A DNA stretch of 28,721 nt from the NCBI GenBank assembly GCA_009886305.1, contig QXZO01000028.1, forward strand, positions 1 to 28,721, written 5' to 3'. Both the position numbers and the translations under genes were made by a program. Numbering within the stretch: position 1 is the stretch's first letter; each line of letters opens with the position of its first letter. The notes under the pieces were generated by a model. That model ran no database searches. It saw only the letters and a program-made list of their open reading frames with translations, and had not been told where the DNA came from. Source of the stretch: Betaproteobacteria bacterium. Its GTDB lineage: Bacteria > Pseudomonadota > Gammaproteobacteria > Burkholderiales > Eutrophovitaceae. Below are positions 23,718 through 28,721 of this stretch, piece after piece.

Positions 23718-24812
23718 GTGTCAATAATTTTTAGATCTTCAGTATTTTTAATTATCGCAACAGCTTTTTTGGTGGTTGGTTGTTCTAATGAGTCTCCTAA
23801 TGGTGAGTCAGATGCTGGTGTTGCATACGTCACGAACCAAAAGGGCAATATTACAGTTATTGATTTGGCTAGCTTGGAAGCCATTTCTGAAATTGACGTG
23901 GACGGCAAAGGACCTCGCGGAATTGGTATTACAGCTGATGGTAAAACAATGGTTGTGGCCAACGTAGATGGGGGCGATATTACGTTGATTGACCGAGAAA
24001 GCGGTGAGATTATCAAGCATATTGAAATCGGGGAGAATCCTGAATTTGTAAGGGTGATTGGTAATCGAGCTTACATCTCGTTTGAACCGGCTTCTTTAGG
24101 TGGACCTCCACCTACTCCGGGATCTGAAGCGGCTCAAAAGCTCGAAGAGGAGCGAGAGGAAGATGATGCTGAGCCTGCGAAAATAGCGGTGGTCGACATA
24201 GAGGCCGGTACTGTAGAGAAAGAAATTACTGGTGGGATGGAGACTGAGGGCATTGAGCTTTCTTACGACCAAACTAAGTTGATCATTACCAACGAGGCGG
24301 ATGAGAATATTACGGTCCATGATTTAGGTTCTGGTGAGATGATCAAAGAAATCAGTACCATAGAGTACGGTCATAGACCCAGAGGGATAAAAGCTTCCCC
24401 AGATGGCAGTATGTATGTGGGCAGCATTGAGTATGGCAATAGCTTAGTGATCATGGATAGTGAGTTTGAGGTTATAAATTCAATTAAAACTGGAGAGGTG
24501 CCGTACGGCTTATCCTTTAGTCGCGACGGTAGCAAGCTATATGTCGCTTTAGCGAAAGGAAAATCTTTACAGGTTTTCGATACTAAGACTTGGGAAGAAG
24601 TAGGTCGTGGGGAAACTGGTAAGCGGTGTTGGCATTTCACCTTTACGCCTGATGATTCCAAGATCCTCGTAGCTTGCGGTAGGTCTGATGAGGTAGTTGT
24701 GCTAGACGCTTCAGACTTGTCGGTTGTGAAAAGGTTAACTGGGTTTGCAATGCCCTGGGGTATCGTTGCTTATCCGAAATCTGTGGGTAGTCTCGATTCG
24801 GTTTGGCAGTAA
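23718..24812 (+). CDS. YVTN-family beta-propeller lipoprotein
   Basis: A 364-residue lipoprotein with a beta-propeller of YVTN repeats. The GTG start at 23718 is fixed by AAGGAG at 23705-23710 and gives a lipoprotein signal with VVGC and the lipidated Cys22. The repeat signature AYVTNQKGNITVIDL, MVVANVDGGDITLID, LIITNEADENITVHDL and later copies LYVALAKGKSLQVFD and ILVACGRSDEVVVLD mark about seven blades. An acidic, proline-led insert (residues about 126-153, GGPPPTPGSE then EEEREEDDAEP) interrupts one blade. Such proteins are often linked to quinoprotein or c-type cytochrome catabolism, but no such partner is in the window. A strong terminator follows directly. Confidence 0.88.
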   Translation: MSIIFRSSVFLIIATAFLVVGCSNESPNGESDAGVAYVTNQKGNITVIDLASLEAISEIDVDGKGPRGIGITADGKTMVVANVDGGDITLIDRESGEIIKHIEIGENPEFVRVIGNRAYISFEPASLGGPPPTPGSEAAQKLEEEREEDDAEPAKIAVVDIEAGTVEKEITGGMETEGIELSYDQTKLIITNEADENITVHDLGSGEMIKEISTIEYGHRPRGIKASPDGSMYVGSIEYGNSLVIMDSEFEVINSIKTGEVPYGLSFSRDGSKLYVALAKGKSLQVFDTKTWEEVGRGETGKRCWHFTFTPDDSKILVACGRSDEVVVLDASDLSVVKRLTGFAMPWGIVAYPKSVGSLDSVWQ

Positions 24813-24824
24813 TATTATGAAAAC

Positions 24825-24858
24825 AAAAAAACCCCACCATCATGGTGGGGTTTTTTTT
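24825..24858. terminator. Strong bidirectional rho-independent terminator
   Basis: CCCCACC (24832-24838) pairs with GGTGGGG (24844-24850) around an ATCAT loop. The stem is flanked by an A-run (24825-24831) and a T-run (24851-24858). It stands 13 nt after the beta-propeller gene and separates it from the following operon. Confidence 0.95.
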
Positions 24859-24931
24859 CGAGTTTAAAAAATGAGTTAAAAGTGTGAGTGTAAATTTAGT
24901 ACTCTTAATGATTGTTTCAGAGGGGTAAAAA

Positions 24932-25699
24932 ATGTCTCGATTAAATAATAAGATCGCTATCATCACTGGTGCTAGTAATGGAATTGGAGCAGCCGCGGCT
25001 CGACGTTTCGTTGCTGAAGGAGCGAAGGTGTTCTTGATTGGGCGTAATGAGGCGGCATTAAATCGTTTGAGGGATGAACTAACACAAGAAAAATGCGATG
25101 TCATGGTCGGTGATATTGCCCTAGAAAAGACGAATCAAGATATGGTTAAAGCGTGCAGCAGTCGGTTTGGTAATCCAGATATTGCTTTGATCAATGCTGG
25201 TATAGAGGGTGCAGCGGCACATATCCCAGAGTATCCAACTGATATTTTTGATGATGTGATCGCGATCAATGTTCGAGGTGTTTTCTTAGGCCTTAAATAT
25301 TCGCTGCCATCAATGTCCTTAAAAGGGGGAAGCATCATCATTACTTCTTCTATCGCTGGACTAAAGGCGCGTGGCATGGGTAACTCGGCTTATGTCGCAA
25401 GTAAACATGCCGAAATAGGATTGATGAGGACAGCAGCTATAGAAAATGCCTCAAGTAATATCCGTGTGAATTGTGTTTTACCTGGACCAACCGAGACGAG
25501 AATGATGCGATCTATCGAGGAAAATCGATCCCCAGGCGCAGCTGAAATAGCAAAGAAAGAGGTTTTGAAAGGAATTCCGTTAGGTCGCTATGGTACGCCT
25601 GAAGAAGTTGTAAATATGATCAATTTTTTAGCCTCAGATGAAGCTAGTGGTTGTACTGGCGGTGTATATACCGTTGACGGTGGCGTGTCCGCATACTGA
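24932..25699 (+). CDS. Short-chain dehydrogenase/reductase (SDR family)
   Basis: A 255-residue classical SDR. TGASNGIG at residues 12-19 binds the cofactor; INAG at residues 87-90 replaces the usual NNAG; Ser140, Tyr154 (YVASK) and Lys158 are the catalytic residues. It ends SGCTGGVYTVDGGVSAY. Arg38 after beta-2 (LIGRNE) suggests NADP(H). AGAGGGG precedes the ATG. It is the first gene of a tight run with a methyltransferase and an enoyl-CoA hydratase (35- and 27-nt gaps), so it probably supplies an alcohol/ketone step in the same pathway. Substrate unknown. Confidence 0.92.
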   Translation: MSRLNNKIAIITGASNGIGAAAARRFVAEGAKVFLIGRNEAALNRLRDELTQEKCDVMVGDIALEKTNQDMVKACSSRFGNPDIALINAGIEGAAAHIPEYPTDIFDDVIAINVRGVFLGLKYSLPSMSLKGGSIIITSSIAGLKARGMGNSAYVASKHAEIGLMRTAAIENASSNIRVNCVLPGPTETRMMRSIEENRSPGAAEIAKKEVLKGIPLGRYGTPEEVVNMINFLASDEASGCTGGVYTVDGGVSAY

Positions 25700-25734
25700 T
25701 TACAAGGCAAGAATCAAAAGATTTGGGAGGTGTG

Positions 25735-26577
25735 ATGGCGAATCAATCGTTAGATGTAATGGTAAACGAGCATTACGGTTCAAAAGGGCTCTTGGGCAGA
25801 GTACTTACCGCGGTGCGTGATACGGGAATTGTGTTGGATGAGGTTTGCTCGGATGATTTCTCTCCAGTGTCAGAATTTCATATTGGTGGACGTCGATCAA
25901 CGATTGATCTTGCAAATACGGCTCAATTATCTGGAGACAATAAGGTGCTCGACATCGGCTCAGGGTTGGGTGGTCCAGCACGTACATTAGTCGAGCAGTT
26001 TGGTGTTCAGGTTGACGGTGTTGATTTAACACATGAGTTTTGTTTGGTTGCCAACGAGCTAACCCGTATAACTGGTCTTTCAGACCAAGCAGTATTCTCA
26101 CAAGGGGATGCGTTAAGTTTGCCCGTTGATTATTCGAATAAGTATGACGTTGTTTGGACGCAGCAGTCATGCATGAATATTGAGGATAAACAGCAAATGT
26201 TTATAGAGGTTTGTCGTGTGCTGAAAACCGGCGGTACCTTTGTATTCCAGGAAGTGTTCGCAGGAGATCAAGATGGCCCGATACTGTTGCCGGTCCCTTG
26301 GGCAAGAGAGGCTGATATGAGTTTTCTGTGGTCGCCGGATGCGATTAGACAGTCTATTTTGAACGCCGGTTTTGTGGAGTGTGTTTGGAAAAACGTGACG
26401 AGCTATTATCTTGAGGAGTATCGTCTTCTCGCTGAAAAAACCGGAAACTCTGTTGAACCTCCGATTATGGGCGTACATCTTATACTTGGAGACCAGGCTG
26501 GACTGATGCGGAAAAACGTCGTTCGAAATTTGAGTCAAGGATTCATATCCGTATATCAAGGTGTATTTAAAAAGTAG
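25735..26577 (+). CDS. SAM-dependent methyltransferase (class I)
   Basis: A 280-residue class I methyltransferase. Motif I, VLDIGSGLGGPAR, is at residues 71-83 and the acidic end of beta-2 is GVDLTHEF. Motif II/III-like elements YDVVWTQQSCMNIEDKQQMFIEVCRVLKTGGTF follow. HIGGRRSTIDLA before the SAM fold, and the overall order, resemble the glycine/sarcosine/dimethylglycine and related small-molecule methyltransferases, but the acceptor cannot be told. The ATG at 25735 is preferred over the upstream TTG (25723) and GTG (25732); GGGAGG at 25725-25730 lies 4 nt ahead. Middle gene of the SDR-methyltransferase-hydratase operon. Confidence 0.9.
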   Translation: MANQSLDVMVNEHYGSKGLLGRVLTAVRDTGIVLDEVCSDDFSPVSEFHIGGRRSTIDLANTAQLSGDNKVLDIGSGLGGPARTLVEQFGVQVDGVDLTHEFCLVANELTRITGLSDQAVFSQGDALSLPVDYSNKYDVVWTQQSCMNIEDKQQMFIEVCRVLKTGGTFVFQEVFAGDQDGPILLPVPWAREADMSFLWSPDAIRQSILNAGFVECVWKNVTSYYLEEYRLLAEKTGNSVEPPIMGVHLILGDQAGLMRKNVVRNLSQGFISVYQGVFKK

Positions 26578-26604
26578 AAATAACAGTTGCAATTGGGAGG
26601 TTAT

Positions 26605-27393
26605 ATGGGCGTTAACGAAGGAACAATCCACAGTCATAGCAGAGGTGACATATTCGAGATGGTTATTGATCGTCCTCTTAAATTAAATGGATTTACGCCT
26701 AAGATGTTTAGGGAGTTACTCGAGGCTTACCGAGCTTATGAAGATGACCCAGTGTCGCGTTGCGCAGTGGTGACCGCAAAAGGCGATCACTTTACGGCAG
26801 GCCTCGATCTTCCGGAAATGAAATCACATTTATCGGACGAATATATGCTCACTGAGGAAGGTGAAATTGATTTATTCGGGCTTCGTCCCCCATATCGCAG
26901 TAAGCCTATAATTTATGCTGTTAAAGGGATTTGTTTCACTTTAGGTATTGAATTGATGTTGGGCGCAGATTTCGTTATCGCAGCTTCGAACACTCGATTT
27001 GCCCAGATTGAGGTTAGACGCGGACTCATGCCTACAGGTGGAGCGACTACCCGAATGGTGTCTCGGGCAGGATGGGGTAACGCGATGCGTTATTTGTTGA
27101 CCGGAGATGAGTTCAATGCAGAAACGGCCAGGTCGTTTGGATTTGTTCAAGAGGTTGTCGATTTTGGAAAAGAGCATTCGCGGGCCTTATCGCTTGCGAG
27201 AAGAATAAGTGATTGTGCTCCACTTGCTGTCAAAGCGGTTATTGAAAATGCGAGGTCTGGGGTAATACACGGAGAAGTCAAAGCGCATGGTGCGTTTGGC
27301 TCAACTCAGAGGGGCCTTGTGAACACAGAAGATTTCGAGGAGGGCATTAAAAGTTTCCAGGAAAAACGAGACGCTAACTTTCAGGGAAAGTAA
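26605..27393 (+). CDS. Enoyl-CoA hydratase/isomerase family protein
   Basis: A 262-residue crotonase-family enzyme, expected to hydrate or isomerise an enoyl-CoA. DRPLKLNGFTPKM, the oxyanion-hole loop DHFTAGLDL and GICFTLGIELMLGADFVIA are characteristic. Unlike the gene at 5358-6167, both catalytic glutamates are present: Glu115 (IELML) and Glu136 (QIEVRRGLMP), so true hydratase chemistry is plausible. The ATG at 26605 has GGGAGG at 26595-26600, 4 nt ahead; an in-frame TTG at 26587 is disfavoured. It is the last gene of the operon with the SDR and methyltransferase, and it ends 3 nt from the convergent ygiQ-like gene. Confidence 0.92.
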   Translation: MGVNEGTIHSHSRGDIFEMVIDRPLKLNGFTPKMFRELLEAYRAYEDDPVSRCAVVTAKGDHFTAGLDLPEMKSHLSDEYMLTEEGEIDLFGLRPPYRSKPIIYAVKGICFTLGIELMLGADFVIAASNTRFAQIEVRRGLMPTGGATTRMVSRAGWGNAMRYLLTGDEFNAETARSFGFVQEVVDFGKEHSRALSLARRISDCAPLAVKAVIENARSGVIHGEVKAHGAFGSTQRGLVNTEDFEEGIKSFQEKRDANFQGK

Positions 27394-27396
27394 TTC

Positions 27397-28721
27397 CTAG
27401 TTCGTTTTAGGGTTTTTTGGCAGGCCGTTATGCGTAGTACGAAAAACCTGATATTTTTTTGGTCTTCTTGCGCCCTCAGGTTTAAATCCAGTACCTTTCG
27501 GTTGGTATTGAGGAATTAAATGTTTTTTACCTGGGCCAATGAGACTGGCTTTCCCCATTTTCTTTAATGCATCCCGAAGCAGGGGCCAGTTTTCTGGATC
27601 GTGATATCTCAAGAATGCTTTATGAAGTCTACGTTTACGCAATCCCTTTGGAATGGTTACATCCTCACTATCATGAGTAACTTTTCGAAGAGGATTTTTT
27701 TCTGAATGGTACATCGCCGTCGCGAGTGCCATAGGTGAAGGTAAAAATGATTGAACTTGATCCGCTCGAAAACCATTTTCTTTAAGCCAAATGGCTAGAT
27801 TAAGCATGTCCTCATCGGTCGTACCCGGATGGGCAGCGATGAAGTATGGAATTAGGTATTGTTCTTTACCAGCTTGCTTCGAATAGCGATCGAAAAGTTC
27901 TTTAAAGCGATAATACGTCCCCACTCCTGGCTTCATCATCTTGGATAGGGGAGCGTCTCCAATTGCCTCGGGCGCTATTTTTAGGTAGCCACCGACATGA
28001 TGTTGAGCGAGCTCTTTGACGTAGTTGGGAGACTCAATTGCTAAATCGTACCGTACCCCTGAGCCTATCAGCACTTTTTTAATACCAGATAATGATCGAA
28101 CTCTTCTGTATAGGTTGATTAAGGAGTCATGATTCGTATTTAAATTCGGACAAATTCTAGGGTATACGCACGATAGTTTTCTGCATGAGGATTCTATAGT
28201 TTTGCTTTTACAAGCGAGTCGATACATGTTGGCGGTTGGGCCACCTAGGTCTGATATCACACCTGTAAAGTCTGGTGCCTTATCTCGAATGTGCTCCACT
28301 TCCCGAACGATAGAATTTTCTGATCTATTTTGAATGATGCGTCCTTCGTGCTCAGTGATAGAGCAAAACGTACATCCACCGAAACAGCCTCTTTGGATCG
28401 TGACGGAGAATCTAATCATGTCAAAGGCGGGAATTTTTTCCTTGCCATAGCTAGGATGAGGTTCTCGTGCATACGGTAGTTCATAGAGCTGGTCCATTTC
28501 AGCCATTTCGAGGGGAATTGGTGGCGGATTGATCCATACATCACGGTCACCGTGCCGTTGTACAAGAATTCGCGCATTACCGGGATTCGATTCGAGATGT
28601 AACACTCGTGAGGTGTGCGCATACATTATCGGATCATCGCGTACGGAGTCATACGAAGGCAATCGAACAACCACTTTTTCTCGAGAAATATTTTTTGTTT
28701 GGATAACGGCAGGTTTGTCGT
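27397..28721 (-). CDS. ygiQ: YgiQ-family radical SAM protein, C-terminal part (runs off right edge)
   Basis: This is the C-terminal part, about 441 residues, of a YgiQ-type protein (UPF0313), a radical SAM enzyme of unknown reaction that is about 700-740 residues when complete. The iron-sulfur motif is RGCFGGCTFCSI (CxxxCxxC). ITEHEGRIIQNRSE, ISDLGGPTANMYRLACK, LKIAPEAIGDAPLSKMMKPG, LIPYFIAAHPGTTDEDM and RLHKAFLRYHDPENWP are near-identical family landmarks. The frame remains open to the end of the window, past a GTG at 28674 that is an internal codon: the upstream residues continue the family alignment. It is convergent with the hydratase gene, 3 nt away. Confidence 0.96.
   Translation of the reverse strand, partial: DKPAVIQTKNISREKVVVRLPSYDSVRDDPIMYAHTSRVLHLESNPGNARILVQRHGDRDVWINPPPIPLEMAEMDQLYELPYAREPHPSYGKEKIPAFDMIRFSVTIQRGCFGGCTFCSITEHEGRIIQNRSENSIVREVEHIRDKAPDFTGVISDLGGPTANMYRLACKSKTIESSCRKLSCVYPRICPNLNTNHDSLINLYRRVRSLSGIKKVLIGSGVRYDLAIESPNYVKELAQHHVGGYLKIAPEAIGDAPLSKMMKPGVGTYYRFKELFDRYSKQAGKEQYLIPYFIAAHPGTTDEDMLNLAIWLKENGFRADQVQSFLPSPMALATAMYHSEKNPLRKVTHDSEDVTIPKGLRKRRLHKAFLRYHDPENWPLLRDALKKMGKASLIGPGKKHLIPQYQPKGTGFKPEGARRPKKYQVFRTTHNGLPKNPKTN

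Noticed and set aside
24643..25104. 153-codon minus-strand frame across the terminator and the SDR start
   Set aside because: It runs through a strong terminator and antisense to two well-supported genes, with no family resemblance.
26167..26637. 156-codon minus-strand frame opposite the methyltransferase gene
   Set aside because: It is antisense to a gene with complete SAM-binding motifs, and its translation looks random.
28672..28674. GTG as the start of the ygiQ-like gene, making a truncated 425-residue protein
   Set aside because: The frame stays open to the window edge and upstream residues (DKPAVIQTKNISREK) continue the family alignment. The gene is cut by the window, not truncated.
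1..28721. CRISPR arrays, tRNA/rRNA genes, insertion sequences, toxin-antitoxin or phage genes
   Set aside because: I looked for regularly spaced repeats, cloverleaf-like stems, transposase motifs and integrase motifs and saw none.

Overview
This window is a chromosomal segment from a Pseudomonadota bacterium. The respiratory chain, chaperone and accessory proteins read as beta- or gammaproteobacterial. I lean weakly towards a betaproteobacterium, because the zinc-less quinone oxidoreductase, the Cys-type intracellular PHB depolymerase, the 257-residue ferredoxin-NADP reductase and a NUDIX gene directly behind nuoN all look like that group. This is a judgement from memory of the families, not a search. 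Base composition by eye is moderately AT-rich. No rRNA, tRNA, CRISPR array, insertion sequence or phage gene was seen.

Layout. Positions 1-2698 hold the 3' end of a complex I operon (nuoM partial, nuoN) with a NUDIX ADP-sugar pyrophosphatase coupled behind it. htpG follows (2807-4720) behind a textbook sigma-32 heat-shock promoter, then a CDP-alcohol phosphatidyltransferase that ends tail to tail with an ECHDC3-like enoyl-CoA hydratase homologue. From 6291 to 8807 lie a DUF599 membrane protein, an AcpH-type ACP phosphodiesterase and a 345-residue protein I do not recognise. From 8881 to 14830 come two short-chain dehydrogenases (SDRs), an SrkA-type stress kinase, intracellular polyhydroxyalkanoate depolymerase, a zinc-less quinone reductase and ferredoxin-NADP reductase, a set oriented to carbon reserve, redox and stress metabolism.

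The more accessory half starts at 15059. It opens with an outer-membrane porin whose promoter carries a Fur-box-like site between its -35 and -10 elements, and which is followed by three consecutive hairpins. Next is a catabolic-looking run: an MhpD/FAH-family hydratase behind a promoter with two perfect palindromes, two adjacent phytanoyl-CoA-dioxygenase-family enzymes, a small secreted protein, a dienelactone hydrolase fused to an NTF2/SnoaL-like domain, and a divergent Tat-signal extracytoplasmic solute-binding protein that has no permease genes beside it and contains an internal 63-nt tandem duplication. It continues with an SDR, a YVTN beta-propeller lipoprotein closed by a strong terminator, and a tight SDR - methyltransferase - enoyl-CoA hydratase operon. 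The window ends in a YgiQ-family radical SAM gene on the minus strand that runs off the right edge.

Nothing here is a clear new defence or mobile system. The most noteworthy points are the duplicated segment in the solute-binding protein, the Fur-like site in the porin promoter, the dioxygenase/hydratase/hydrolase grouping with its palindromic control region, and the unrecognised 345-residue protein at a divergent promoter region.
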